From: Datnioides undecimradiatus
Taxonomy: Eukaryota > Chordata > Actinopteri > Lobotiformes > Datnioididae
DNA: 64,000 nt
Assembly (NCBI GenBank): GCA_008933995.1
Contig: WARS01000025.1
Location: 6,059,477-6,123,476, forward strand
Reading direction: 5' to 3'
Part shown: positions 22,707 through 36,231 of the stretch, one piece after another
Layout of the letters: the number at the start of each line of letters is the position of its first letter
How positions within the stretch are numbered: the stretch's first letter is position 1
Notes under the pieces: model-generated
What the model was told of the DNA's origin: nothing
What the model saw: only the letters and a program-made list of their open reading frames with translations
Databases searched by the model: none
Made by a program: the position numbers and the translations under genes

Positions 22707-25700
22707 ATCGGAGAGTAAATGGAGGGATGAGAGGAAGTCAGCTTTAGACTAAAGGTATTTCTTCTGATCGGCTTAACCTTTGTCACAGGGAGAAACATAA
22801 CGAGGCGGATTCGTGGAGGAGCAAATCAGGCGCCAGGTGTTCCCTGTTGCTCATTTGACAACACAAAGAATAAGTAAGAACGACCTCCGACGCAGGATCA
22901 CCTCATGTCCGCCTCAAGCCTCAATCTGCTTCCTCATCCATCCCCCTTCGCCTGGGCTCCTCACACTTCCAGCTTGAGGAAGTTAAAATGATGCTACATA
23001 ATGAATGAGGGGGGGGCACTGGGGAGCTGTTAGTCTTTTTTATTATCCTGATTATTACGGTCATCCATCAGACATCAGGCTATTAAACAGGAACACGGAC
23101 ATGTGACAAACTCGGGCAAAGGAGAAGGGGCAGTCGCAGGAACCCGCTGGAGAACTTCACGCAGAGCTCAGGTGTGGAACGTTCCTCTGACATTTTAGGC
23201 TTTTTTATGGACCGAGTTAGATCTTATTTGGTGCTATAACACACAGAGTGACGCACAGCAAGAAAAGAGAGAGATGCAGGAAGAGGAACTGATATTGAAA
23301 GGAAGACGTGAAGATAAGGAAAGTGCAACGGAGCAGCAGGAGACAGACAGAGATTCATATTTCCTGCTATGCCGCAAGACTCCGGGACGATCAAACCAAC
23401 AACTGTGTGTAGACAGATGGACCTGCAGTCTCTCTCTGTCTCTCTCTCATTAGTAAACACCATCAGTATCGCGCGCAGTTGCCCCAGCCATTAACACAAA
23501 CTCAATGCCCCTGTGGGCATCAAACTCCCCATTAACTCACAGCCTCAACCACTACTTCCTGCGACTGTGGCATATGTTGTTTGTGCACGCATGTAAAAGG
23601 CTAAAGCACACACACACACGTGCATTAATGTGAGTACTTACGGGCACCGCAATGCAACAAAGCGTCAAAACAGACACGCACTCGCACGCTTTAAAGACAG
23701 ATGTGGGAACATCCAATCACACCCTTCATAAACTTTAAGTCTCCATTAGTGGATGTTCATTGGGATGTTCTGTTTAAGGGTCCCTCCCCTGCTATCAAAC
23801 CACTTTGTTCCTTCTTTACATGCTAGCCGAGCTATTATCGGTGGAGCCGGCGTTCCCAGAAGCCTCTTGGTCTGGGGGTTAATGGCGGCCATTACGGTTG
23901 GCCAATATGTACCATGTCAACCGTCGGAGACATTAGCATGCGGATGATGTTCAGGGGTGGCTACGCGCCGTCCCTCGGGCACCATTGTGGCCAACGCTGC
24001 ACTCCATTGGTCAGTTCCTGCCATTCCCATAATACAAACGGGTAAATTAAACGGTTTCTCAAGAGAGCTCTCGGAAAAATGCACTATGTTGAGGTCGTGA
24101 GTGAAAACTACAGCGCGTGAACCATCGCTGACGATTTTATCCATATCAGTCACGTCTAGTAGCCGTCACTGTGCCGACAGTCACGGGCTGGGTCTGAAAT
24201 CTTCTTTACTGACTGGTTTCATTTTCCTACAACATAAACACTCAATAGTTCAGTCCAATGGTTCCCAAAAGTAAAATCTGATTGGCTGAGAGATTATTTA
24301 TGAGGCGGAGAAGCGAGAAAAACATATTTCTGCGACAACAGATGATGCTAACAGCCTCAAAGTCCCTTTAAACTACTCAAAGCAAAGTCTGTGTTTGGTT
24401 GAACTGATAAACATATAGTATCCAGCTGGAAGATATTGCTTTATTTTAAGTCTACGCCGATTTGGACACTTTAATTATCTTTATTTCACTTTATCTTAGG
24501 TTTAGCAACAACTTTGGTAACGGTACATTATTTTGGCACAGTGTAGCACTTCAAGGCCAATTTTCAGTAGTGAATGGACTGGTTTCAGACACGGCCACAG
24601 TCAGCAGTTTGACTTCCATCCAAATGTTTCCCCAATTTTAAACAAACTTCAAGAAAACTGGCACAGGGAGACGCGAACGAACTGCCATTATGTGACTGAC
24701 GGGAGCTGGTTCGTCCATGCCACTTCAGCGGCTGCAAAACCTATTACGTCACTGCAGAAGAGAGAGGGTGCACCTAAAACGGTCTGTTTGTTTCACAGTG
24801 TGAGGAAGGTTAAACCAAAATCTTCTCCCTGCAGCTTCTCCTTTTGGGCAATCGATCTTACAGTGAGCTGACACGAGCTGGTCGGAAAGGCTGACCCCAG
24901 ATACGCTCGCATCTTTATAGGATTTTCACAATCTGAGCAAACACCGTGATTTCAGGGTCTACGGCGTTACGCAAGTCTCATTATCACCAGAACAGACGCT
25001 TATTAAAGTGTTTTTTTAATGTGACATTTCAGAACAGGCCGATGTGTCTCTCGCCATGTCAGGAAGTGGAAGCGAGCGACTGACGGAGCGCCTCAGTCAC
25101 CTTTTTTTTTTTTTTTTTTACCTGCGGCCGACCTCTCAATCGCCAGCTCCATCATTGTTCCCGGACAAGGACAGACACCGTTGCTTGCTCTTCGCTAATT
25201 GCTTCGCTGTGTCCAAAGAGCTAAAAGGCAGCGGGTGGAACGATGTGAACAAGTGCGGAGGAAGAACAAAAAGAATAAGAGAGGAAGGCAACAGAGCTAA
25301 ACCACGAAAGAAACAACTATAATGAACACGTGAAAGTGTCCTGTGACCTTATGTTTATTAGATATTTATCTTACTGCAGTAGAGACACTGGGATTATTTA
25401 TTTTAATAATTGACTTACTTGTTTTTTAATCTCTCTGACGACGAGATCTTCAAAGTTATTTACTCTAAATGTCGAAGTTTACACTAAACTGCACGCACGC
25501 CGCTCGGATATTAGCTCAAATCTCAAATATTTAAAGCTGTTTTCAAATGTTTGTTTTTTTTACGCTCAGCTCTGGAGGCTTCAAACGGATGTACAAACAC
25601 ACACACGCAAACACACAGTGGATAAATGAGTGTGTGTCTGAACCGTGTGAAAGTCTGATTATAAAAATCTATACATTCGAGTGCTCTCCGGTTCAATTTT

Positions 25701-28700
25701 ACCTAAATAATTCAACTATTCTCGATCAGTGCAGCCCACTTGGGAGTCGCGACTAGTCTACGCGCACTTATTCCTCCCCGCTCTGTATCTCCCCCATCAA
25801 ATCTGTGTGGATTACCAGACGATAGGCCTGATTTCACATGGGCTCAGGCTATTAACGCTCTGACCTTGGATTTCAACCAGGCAATTTGTCTAAGCGCTGG
25901 CACGGCCTTAGCTGCCCCAGGTGACTCTGTCCAACATCCACGATTGGTATGGGCGGCAGTAACTCTCCTACTGTCTGCCCATCAGCCGCCGCCCGCTCCT
26001 CGATGGACGTCTCTTCTTTACCACTCAAGGGTTATGTTTAAATTGCTGTGATGAAGCACTTCAGATCTGTAACTCACAAGTCTCGCCTTTTTCCTCTATC
26101 GCCCCTTAGTCTCACTTAGATTCAGCGCTGATCGTAGATCTCACCGGGCGTCCGTCTCTTTAGAAACATCTCTGTTTCTGAATTTGACATGAGCATTTTC
26201 CTCCTGTTGCTCCCACCTGGTGAAAGAGTCATCCTCCTGGATCTCACAAAGGCCCAGTTTACACCCGCTATCTGCCTGTGACGTACAACTGGCCTGGTTT
26301 CCTCAGGATGCTGTACGGGCTGCAATCACAGTTTGAGTCTTATCACCTCCAAATGTGGACAATTTGTGGTGTATAATCCATAAATTTAAAAAAAAACCAA
26401 GTATTGTCCACTTAGTGCTGAATATGAACCGGTTTCAGGCGCAGCTATATTCAGTAAATACGGCCATAAAAGGGTCAAACTGTCCCAAGAACTTCATAAA
26501 ATCCAGGAATCAGGAAGTCAAAGTCCATTTCGCGTATTTCCTTGGTACCTAAACAAAGGTGAGGATTAAGTGAACTAGGTAGGGATTGAAAATGCCCACA
26601 ATGAAACTCACCACAAAACTGGGAACCAAGTTGAGACCCTGATCCTTGAGGTCGAAACACGTGAAAAGCTCCAGGTGTCGCCGTAAAAGCTAACATAAAA
26701 CTGTCTCATCATCAGTTTCATTCACCTCGTTGGCGTCTCTCTTTGGACCGGATCCTGGCTTTGGCACAGGATGATCACGTCCCATAGGGTTGGGCGCTAA
26801 GGCGGTATCCCAGGGTATTTGCAAATGGCAACAGATATGATTAATGTCCCCCTGTCTTGCAGAAGATGAGGAATTAGAAAACCCAGTTACCGAGCACAAG
26901 GGGTTGAAGTTCTGCAATATGGCAGCACTTCCTGTTTTTGACCAGTCCCAACAAGGCTGAGTGAAATATTTGCATTGGACAGCCTCAGAAGGAAAGCTGC
27001 GTCGTTGTTTTAAAAAAAGGGTTCGAAGCTCCGCCGCTGCTACCACTGCTGCCCAGGCGGACCACCACTTTTACACAAAACGCAGCCGAAAAATAATTAA
27101 CGACGAGGAAATTAGGCGCTCGGAGTGCTTCGCATAAAACCGGACATAAAATGAACATTGAAACATGTCGAAACGCACTGCAGCTACCAAGTCGCAAAAA
27201 AACGGTAAAAGCAACGATTGGCGACTCGCTCAAAGCCTCGCATTGTGGGGGAAATACTGTATATTACGGGAAAAACAGTATCAAAAGATTGGATAAAGCT
27301 CACCACCAACATCCTCTCAGAGCTTGGCGGGTGTTATCACTGAACACGAGAGCTGGAAACTTCAAAGAAGCCGGTGGGCAACTCAGCGGTCCATAACCGG
27401 GCTGATGGAAAACCGCTACTAGAGTCTCTCAGGTGCATTTGTCAGTTTATTTGTCAGTCTCTTTGCCCATCCGTCAGTGGATCTGTGTATCGCTGCGTGT
27501 AATCAGTGGTGCGCCCGTCTTTCCATCCATCCATCACGCCATCAGGCTGTCATCGGACCACAGATTGATTTCCGACACCACCAACCTGCCGTATTTTCGC
27601 ATTTTGACCTCTTATTTGACCAGGAAGGTAAGTGCTGGCCAAAAACTGGAGCACGATCACGCCAAATAAACCAAAACAGACACTTTATATGAAAAGAGGT
27701 TGAGTCGGGAAAAGGTGTAAATTTAAAAAAAAGCCTGAAAAGCGACCGAAAATTAGGAAACGAAGGAAAACTCGCAGCGTTTTCCGTAACATGGACGTAT
27801 CCCTCCCCCCATCCATCCGTCAGCTCGGATATAAAAAGCCCAGCTCAGTCATGACTCGGCCTCTTCCTCTCAGCGGCACTGAGGCCCATTGTTGAAGCTT
27901 CATTAATGCACAAATTAACCTCCCTTTACTCTCTCTCCCTGCCTCTGACTCTCTCTCTCTGCAACAGTTTATCTGCAGTCCATTTACTTATGTGGTTATC
28001 ATAGCCCGTGTCCCCATCATCATGCCTCCTCCCCGCTTCCCGCTTTTGTGTCTCTCTCCCTCTATTTGTTCTCCTATTTGTTCTCCCTCTTTACTGCTCA
28101 CCCCTTTCTCTATCTCCAATGCCTCACTGGCAGCGGCCCTGTGAGTGGTTATCAGAGAAAATTACACTTCTGTTGCAAACAAATGGCTCTTTATTTCTTT
28201 TTTTTTCGCCTCTCCCATGTATTCTGTTCGGAGACGGCGACGGAAAAAAGCGGCACCAGCGAAATCTGCCCGCTCCCGGGCCTTGAAGAATGCACCTCCA
28301 TTAAGGATTCAGGGGAGAGTTAGCCACCAGACAGCTGGGCCTAATGGCACGGCGAGGCTAATGCAGAGCTAACCAACACACACGCTATGCACAGATAAGA
28401 GCTCACACACACACACAAACACTCCTTAATATCACAGGCTATTGACTGATGGCGACGAGCATATGTTCAGCAAACAAACGGCAAATAGGAATCAGCAAAA
28501 TATGGATTAAACATCAGAAAGTGTGAGCTCTTGTACAGTAAGCAATGGGGGCTTAATGAGCCCGATAAAGGCCGCGCACACTCGAGCACACACACACGTA
28601 CAAATACAGCGCAGAAGAGCCAGATAAGCGCTGAGTAATAAACGCCGTCCCGAACTAAAAACACAAAGCATCAGTGTCTCAAAGCCCCACAAATCTTATC

Positions 28701-29367
28701 TTTGACTGTCTACAACGTGGCTAATTAGAGACATGGGGCTCATTTTAAAGGGTCCAGCCTTTAAACAAGACTCCAGCTGCACGAACGCCAGCTACCGCCG
28801 CGGACAGATAAGCTAGGAGTCTGGGGGATGAAGCCAATGGCAGCAAAGGAAAGAGAGCATGTCATCCCATAAACTTCTCAACCGAAATACATATGGTGCT
28901 TTTTCAAAAACCTTGGTCGGACGCACGGTCAGACTGACCCAATGACCCCTGACTTTCTGCGATGGCGCATGTACCCTGCTGCCTTCACGACCGAGGCTGC
29001 ACATTTCAGGCTTGCAGCTATTTTCCCAGGAGCTCCATAAAACCACCAGCGCCTCCTGACCGACCTCTCTGCAGCCTGCAGCGATTTGACACAAACATTT
29101 TGGGATTCTGTCGTCGAGCCCTCGCGCCTTCGTTCCCCCGAACTTCGAAAAGCCCACAAATCAATGCACTTAAGTCGCTTGTTCTGCAGCTTTCGGCCAC
29201 ATCAGACAGTGCTCACGGGCAGATTGAGCCTGCACAGTTCAAACAGTGTTCAAACTTCCCATGATGCTTAGGGTTTTAAGGACTTCTCGTCCAGCGTAGG
29301 CTAAAAGAGTCAGTGAGTGTTCCTCGAGTTGTGGTTGTTGATGATGTAGATGCATGACGCATATTCT

Positions 29368-29727
29368 TAAAGGGCCAGTCCACTGATTTCACACAGTTTG
29401 AGTCACTGGTGCAAACAGTTATTGTCTGTGGGCTTTTCACATTTGGAGGAAATGACCACGATGACATCACAGTGATGTAATCGGGGTCATTCTCGGTCAG
29501 GCTTGAGACTTACAACATAAAGTCGGCGTTACTAGCTCGACTTGTGGGGAGTAGAGGAGCAGACATTTAAGATGCAGGGTGGGGGCGTAATGGCAGACAT
29601 TCCTGAGTTGCATTGTGGGAAATGGAGGATCCAGTGTTTTTGGAGTTTGACCCACGGCAAGACCGTGCTTATACGGCAACATCTGAACATCTGAATGACC
29701 AACCAAATCTTTGAAATAACCCTTTAA
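29368..29727. mobile_element. MITE-like repeat with TTAAAGGG ends
   Basis: The element starts TTAAAGGGCCAGTCCAC and ends AACCCTTTAA, giving an 8-bp terminal inverted repeat TTAAAGGG/CCCTTTAA over 360 bp. Inside is AGTTGCATTGTGGGAAATG, also present (one change) in the repeat at 52221. I recognise the overall type as abundant in teleosts. It has no coding capacity. It lies only about 135 bp downstream of the magi2 exon in transcript direction. Confidence 0.65.
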
Positions 29728-29764
29728 GCAATGTTTGATCAACAACGTTTCATTTAACCAATCA

Positions 29765-30010
<246 letters not shown>

Positions 30011-30478
30011 TCAGAGCGACACGTCCTCCATCAAATCAATCACCCTGACATGAAAGGCTGTAAAAATGTTTTTCTGTAGGACTGAACTAAGGGCTTCAGG
30101 GAGAAGGAAGAGACCCGGGCCCTTGATTGGAAAAGGGGGACAGCTTGGCGTGTTTATGAATTAACCAGGAAAAACAAAAAAACCCCACTCACACTGCTTT
30201 CTGTGTAATTTCCTAAACTTCAAGAGCGAGCAGGGGAAGCTGGAAACACTGCAGCGACAAATGACCCAGAAATCACCGAAAACCACAGTAAACAATTTGA
30301 ATTTGCTACACCGCCCCCCCCCCCAACAAACAAACACAGCCAGCGCTAATGAACACACTCTGCCCTCTCCAGGATCCAGCATCTGTCAAGTGCAGCCGGA
30401 TTTGTTGGAGGTGTTAATTGGAGCGGTGGCCAAACACGTGCGGAGGAATGTCTACATATAAATCACCCGTTGACCCCC

Positions 30479-30481
<3 letters not shown>

Positions 30482-30510
<29 letters not shown>
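30482..30510 (+). repeat. (AC)n microsatellite
   Basis: About 14 AC units, roughly 500 bp upstream of the magi2 exon in transcript direction, where it reads as UG repeats. Confidence 0.95.
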
Positions 30511-30516
<6 letters not shown>

Positions 30517-30784
30517 CACCAGCAGTCCCAGTTCTGTGAGTGGACTTCCTTTCACTTTAAAACCAGTAAATCTTGCTGGCTCAGCAGCACTGGAGATATA
30601 AAAAAAAAAAAGTGATGGAGGAAGCGACAGAGAAATGGAGGTGGAGGATGAGAGAGATGGAGGGCAAGGGCAAATCCCTGAGGGGGGGGGCTAAAACAAG
30701 CATCAACCAGTTATCTATCTGCCACACACTCACAATCACATTTCAAATGGAGGCAGGACAGGACGGATGAGAGGAGACGTGGTT

Positions 30785-30796
30785 GGGGGGGGGGGG
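30785..30796 (+). repeat. G12 homopolymer
   Basis: Twelve consecutive G after GGTT; a shorter G8 run lies near 30681-30690. Confidence 0.9.
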
Positions 30797-30987
30797 CTGA
30801 CGTTACTTAAGGGATTCCTCACGGCGCCGCTTTAACCAGCACACTTGTCATCCTTGTTGCTCTCCTGCATAGAAGTGAAGCAGCAGGAGAAGCTGCTGCA
30901 GAGGAGGATGGACGCTGAGGAGACGTTCGTCTAACCTTCAGCATCCTCCGTGAAGCGGCAACTTGGCACGGCGCCACACAGCATTTA

Positions 30988-31037
30988 CCCCCCCCCCCCA
31001 ATACACACACACACACACACCACAATCCCCCCCCCCC
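30988..31037 (+). repeat. Compound poly-C / (CA)n / poly-C repeat
   Basis: A C-run (about 30988-30999), then CA units (31002-31024), then another C-run (31027-31037). On the magi2 sense strand these are G-runs flanking a TG repeat. Confidence 0.9.
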
Positions 31038-31933
31038 TTTTCGTCCCTTCCCTCTGTGATCCCGAGGCGGTGACAACCGAGCCTGACATGCGGGAGACCG
31101 CACATGACAGCGGCGCACACACACGTGCAGACAGACGCAATACTAACCATGGAAGACATGCGATCGGCCGCAGGAGCGCTCAGACAGGAGGTGGATGTAC
31201 GTTATGGGATTCAGCGAGCGGCACGTTAATGCAAACAATAACCTAGTTTGAAGTTTTCGTCATATTGGGAGATTTTATTATTTAGCACACTTGGGTCCTC
31301 GGTCGCGTAAGCCCAAACACACACACACACATATACACACACACACGCAATAATAATAATAACATGCACCAATCCATTGGAGCCGAACTAATTCACGGAA
31401 GCGCTGCATTATAATCGTGCAAACCTGAATTACAGAGACCGGCTCCATCTGCGTCTCTGTCAAAGACGCGGAGCGGCACGACCAGCCACAGTTTGCATTT
31501 GCATGAGAAAAGAAGGAGGCAGCGGGTCCGGCATACCGAAAAAGGTGAGCGGACTCCAAACTCCACACGCACGCACACACGCACATATCAACACGCTAAA
31601 CGGCACCTTTGCGGACGGCAGGCTGTGTGCGGCCAGTGTAGTGTCAGACTCCTTCCACAGGTTTTCAGGATGCAAATAATCTCCGCTGAGGAAATCTTGC
31701 TGATCTTTTCCTGATGGGATTCTTCCTTTCTCTTCTCTTCGGCAGCCTGCGCAATGTGCAGTCCTGTCTCCTAGTCCCCAACTCTGCTCTCTGTTTGCCC
31801 CCTCGATCAGCCAGCCAGCCAGCCAGCCCGGGTGGGGAGCCGAATCACCTCTCTCCCCCTGCACTCCACGGTGGAGAGATGAAACAGGAGAGGCAAGTGG
31901 AAGAATGAGGCTGAGAGACACCGGAGGCAAAGA

Positions 31934-32012
31934 GTGTGTATGTGTGAGAGAGAGAGAGAGAGAGAGGGCGAGAGATGCAAAGAGAAGGGAAGAAGGTGTG
32001 TGTGTGTGTGTG

Positions 32013-32045
<33 letters not shown>
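31934..32045 (+). repeat. Two consecutive (TG)n(GA)n compound microsatellites
   Basis: A TG block passing through TATG into a GA block occurs at 31934-31968 and again, longer, at 31996-32045. They are separated by about 27 bases of purine-rich sequence. The repeated order (TG, TATG(TG)AG, GA) suggests one compound repeat was duplicated. Confidence 0.85.
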
Positions 32046-32046
<1 letters not shown>

Positions 32047-33309
32047 TGTGTGTGCACGCTGCTGCAAGTGAGTGGAGAGAGAGCCGCCGCTCAAGTGCAG
32101 CTCTGGTTTGGACCTATCGCACCGAGATCCCTCTTTCTATTGGCTCCCTCCAGATTCCCAGGTCCTACAATGCCCCCCATCTGCAGCACGGGGCACTACA
32201 TCTGCTTCATGTGCCTCGTTCAGATTGAAAGCCATCCCCTGCCACACCACCACCAATTCTCCCTGCTTCCTTTAGCATCCCCATGGCCTGGATGTGACCT
32301 TCCTCCACCGTCAAAACAACCATGGGCGAGACTAAACATCGTTTTCACTGCCGCAGAACTGAATTCCTGAAGCACTGTTGTTGTTTATGCCGTCGTGTTT
32401 AGCATCGCCGTCTTTGGTGACAGTTTTCTCTTGCCCATTCTGTCATGCACCTTCATTTATCTGCAGCTCCCTTTGGTAATGACATATATATATGTGCTCG
32501 TAAGCGCACTTGCAAGCGTGCGAACACGAGCTTGACTGGCAAGGCTACAGCTTTCAAACGGATGCAAACAATGTTGTGTTTTATGGTGTTATATCAGGCC
32601 CGGGGCAATAAAAGACAGGAAAATATAAAAGAGTGAGCAGATGTTTTGAGATGTCTGCTGTGTTTGCTTCACGATTTAACTGCAGCTATATGCACAGCTG
32701 GGCCGCATAAACAAAATGAAAGGCCACAAAGGACGATGCTTACATCTACCAAATGCTTGATTTGTCTCACAAACAGCCCGAAACACGAGGATAAACCAAT
32801 GAAAAACAGCGAACCGACGCCAGCGAGGAAAAAAGTGCAACTCCAAACTTTTCCTGCACACTTTGTGAGTCTGACTTTCCCGCTGCGCCGACTGTGAACT
32901 TGAAGGAAAGACGGGCCTCTTCAGACTGTCACGTTTGATCGACGTGCGCCACCGGTTTTTCTTCTCTTCCCTCGTCAAACTCGTCTACTAACCACTTCTC
33001 AGGTCATTTCACCATCTGAATAAATCTTTAGAACCCGCAGCCCTTGACCTGCCGCCGCTTCAGTTATTTTATTTTATTTTTTACACCGGATTGACCAGAC
33101 CCTTTGCCCGCTTGTGTTCCTCTGTTGATTTTCTGTCCGTTAAATAAAACTCGAAGTGACTAATCTTGACTCGATGTGACCATCGGAGCTTAAGAAGTAC
33201 GCCAGAATGAGGTCCTTTTCACTGGGGCTGAGCAGCAGTTGCAACACACACTGGTGTTCGTAGCTCTCTCAAATGGCCCAATATTTGTCCACGTATCCAA
33301 AAAAATAGG

Positions 33310-33310
<1 letters not shown>

Positions 33311-33381
<71 letters not shown>
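33311..33381 (+). repeat. (TG)n microsatellite with one phase slip
   Basis: About 71 bases of TG/GT units with a single GG interruption near 33334, the longest dinucleotide array in the window. Open frames on both strands here (Cys-Val or Thr-His repeats) are artefacts. Confidence 0.97.
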
Positions 33382-33382
<1 letters not shown>

Positions 33383-33749
33383 ATGCAGCAGTGCAACAGA
33401 GTCCAATTCTTGCAGCGGCTCCTCTCATGTACGAGGGTGAGGGAGGTCATCTAAGCAGATGTCTCTCTATGATATCTCTCTTGAGGTTGTCCCTCATCAG
33501 CTCTCGCAGCTCCGACGGCGCCGCTATCACGACGCGACTGATGTGTGACGCCGCCGACGGGGAAATGTGTACGACAGCGGCAGCAGAGATAGGGAAGGAA
33601 AAGGGGAGACTGTGGAGGCAGTGGATTGACGGTACCTCAGAGAGATGCATGAGCCAATCAGTGACAAGAACACCAAGGGAACGGGCAATGAATGCATTTA
33701 TTCCTATTTTTAATTAATATTTTCAATTTTACGCCAATGAACAGTAAAC

Positions 33750-33770
33750 GATGATGATGATGATGATGAA
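33750..33770 (+). repeat. (GAT)n trinucleotide repeat
   Basis: About six GAT units. Confidence 0.9.
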
Positions 33771-36208
33771 ACGACTCATCCTTGCATGTTTAGAGCCACA
33801 CCCGGTCCGTGATGACAGTTTCCCAAGCAGATGGGTGAATGCGAATCGTTGTTGCTCTGCAGAAGATGAGAATCCACCATTTAAAGCTCAGCAGGTGTCA
33901 TGTAAATCCCCAGGGAGGCCGGGGAAAGAGAACGAACAGCCTGTGGAGAGTCAAAAAACAAGCGAGCAGCTGGTTCCTCCAGGGGATCGAGGTGCTGGAA
34001 ACAGCTAACTGCCTCGCGCACCCTGCCACAAACCGGTGGAGCTCACTGGAGGAGCGTGGACTACAACTGCAACGCCGCTCCGGAGAGGAGCTGAACCCGA
34101 GCGGCGCTCAACCTCAGAGAGATGGCAGCTCGAAACGCGCGGCCCGTGTTCCTTCCATTCATTTGCTTTCATCAATGTCAATTACGTTTGCATGTGCGCT
34201 GAATTATTCATGCCTTATCGACCGTGGTTTGCAGCAAGGAAATAATTCATTCACAACATCAGTTTAGCTTTTTTTAGTCATGCTAAAGACTTCAGGCGCG
34301 GCGGTGTAGTAGTCAGTCCAACGCTGGGGTCAGGACTTGAATACTGAGGAAGTCTTGGAGGGATTGCTATGAAATACCGACGGTCCACAGACAATGAATC
34401 CTGCTCCTTGGCGATCCAGCACCACCAGCGGGTCAAACTTCTCACTTATTCAGAGAAATATCTCAACATCTACTTGACATCTCTGAGCTGTTACCATGGC
34501 TATACGCTCTGCAGTCCTTTCAGTAGTAGTAGTAGTAATTCTTTTGGACTCTTTGACATGAGCGTTCATGCAGCAACCCTCAAAAACACTAATGGGCCCT
34601 GCAGAAACCTTCGGTCTGATGGGAGCACGGCTAGTCAGGTTAGACGACCTGGCGTTTCCACTTGTGACGACACCCCAACAAGTGACGATCATTAGCGTTA
34701 GCAACTCGTTTGATCAGGAGCTGGATTCACGGCGGTGTGGTTACTCGTTGAAGACAAACCTGCAAAAAGGTTTGAGGCACCACTGGAAAAGAAGAGTTTG
34801 ACCTTTATCGCATCAGCTCTCTCCGTCTGTCTCTTTCTCGCTCTCTGTGAGCGTTTCCATCAAACCCTGTTTTGTGCACATTTTCCAATTTGGCATAAAA
34901 TTTCTGAAAACTCAACAATTAATTATCACAAGAAAGTTTTTACGCCTGACGGATGAGAAAAGGTTCATGGATCGAGAGGAACAAAGGGCCACGACACAGA
35001 GTGAGTGAGTGAATCGTGGCGTGCATGAAGCTTTTCCGCTGAAACTAAAAATGGCGTCAGACGACGGCATCAGATCTGTAGGGGGTGATGAGGAAACTGG
35101 AGCCTTCCTCGCATTAAACAATAGAAGAAACACATTTTCTGCATTGTCTTCATTCCTTTATGGTTTGACTGGCGCTCTTTTAACATTATCTTGATGTAAC
35201 TTCTCAAAAGCACCTGAATGGAGACTACAGTTACTACCCCAAGTGCTTTTCCTTCTATTGAGACTGAAATGTTTAGTTAAAACTATTAATAATGTAAAAA
35301 AAAATCTCAATTAGTTCATTTTTAATGTCCAGATACAGCACAAAATACATTTGATTTTCCTGTACTGAGCAAAACAAATTACTTCTGTCATTAAAAAGAG
35401 GTTTAACGCAAAGTTCTGCAGTTTTTAATGTGCAGCAGCAAGAAGACATCACTTTTAAATGGATATATGTACTTACAGAAGCAAATGATTTACATAATCA
35501 AATCAGAAATAAACAAAAAACCTCCCACCCACTGAATCATAAATCAAGTAAAACCTGAGAGAAGTGATAGGAAAATGATAAAACACTCAAAATTATGCTG
35601 AGACCATGTTTTACAGCGGGGGTGATTAACTGCAGCGGCGAGGTCGTCAGAGAGTTTAGACTCGACTGCGTCAACAGTTCGTGCAGGCGCCGCGAGTTCT
35701 GCGCCGAAAACTCAACATGATGGACATAAATGCAGATCACACGCGTACGAAAACACACTGAAAGTCTTAAAGAGAGACTTCAGCAGCATTGTGACAGACG
35801 AGTCTTCAAAGTCTCCCGCAGACGTCTGGAAACTTTCTGCTTTATCAAGAAAAATCCAGCGTGGAGGCTGGTGCTGACAGGCAGCCGGAGCTCGGAGCGC
35901 CGTCACCAGAGCCGCGCTGACAGTATTTATCACGCCCCGCTCTGAGGGCACCCGACGGCAATCACATATGTAGCATTATTGCGCTGTGTGTATGTGTGCG
36001 TGTGTGTGTGTGTGAGCATTAAAATCAGAGGGAGCTCCAGCAAACAGCTGTTTGGATAATCAGACTAATTAAAAGATCAGGATGGGCTTAAAACCTTGCC
36101 AGTTTCACCAGACACACACTGCGCTCTGTTGATTAGTCTTCAATGAACATGTATGATGCCAGCTCTGTGCTGGAATCCATAAACACCAACTGGCTTTCAG
36201 ATGGGTTT

Positions 36209-36231
36209 ACACACACACACACACACACACA
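36209..36231 (+). repeat. (AC)n microsatellite
   Basis: About 11 AC units; a shorter TG block sits at about 35997-36014. Confidence 0.95.

Larger units (their letters stand above)
20317..29367. other. Intronic DNA, no gene seen
   Basis: No coding sequence is recognised. It holds CA repeats at 21061-21085 and 22300-22335, a T16 run near 21130-21145, G15 at 22692-22706 and T18 at 25102-25119. A palindromic AATGGCGGCCATT occurs at 23881-23893, with CCAAT-type words at about 23900 and 24004. The part at 24255-24480 vaguely resembles a teleost repeat but not well enough to call. An octamer ATTTGCAT lies at 26968-26975. Confidence 0.4.

Noticed and set aside
24255..24480. Teleost dispersed repeat (CAATGGTTCCCAA...)
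   Set aside because: Only the first words resemble a family I recall; the rest does not line up well enough.
33190..33454. Cys/Val- and Thr/His-repeat proteins
   Set aside because: Translations of the (TG)n microsatellite.
34290..34350. tRNA-derived SINE head (GCGGCGGTGTAGTAGTCAG)
   Set aside because: A single A-box-like word with no B-box at the right distance and no tail.
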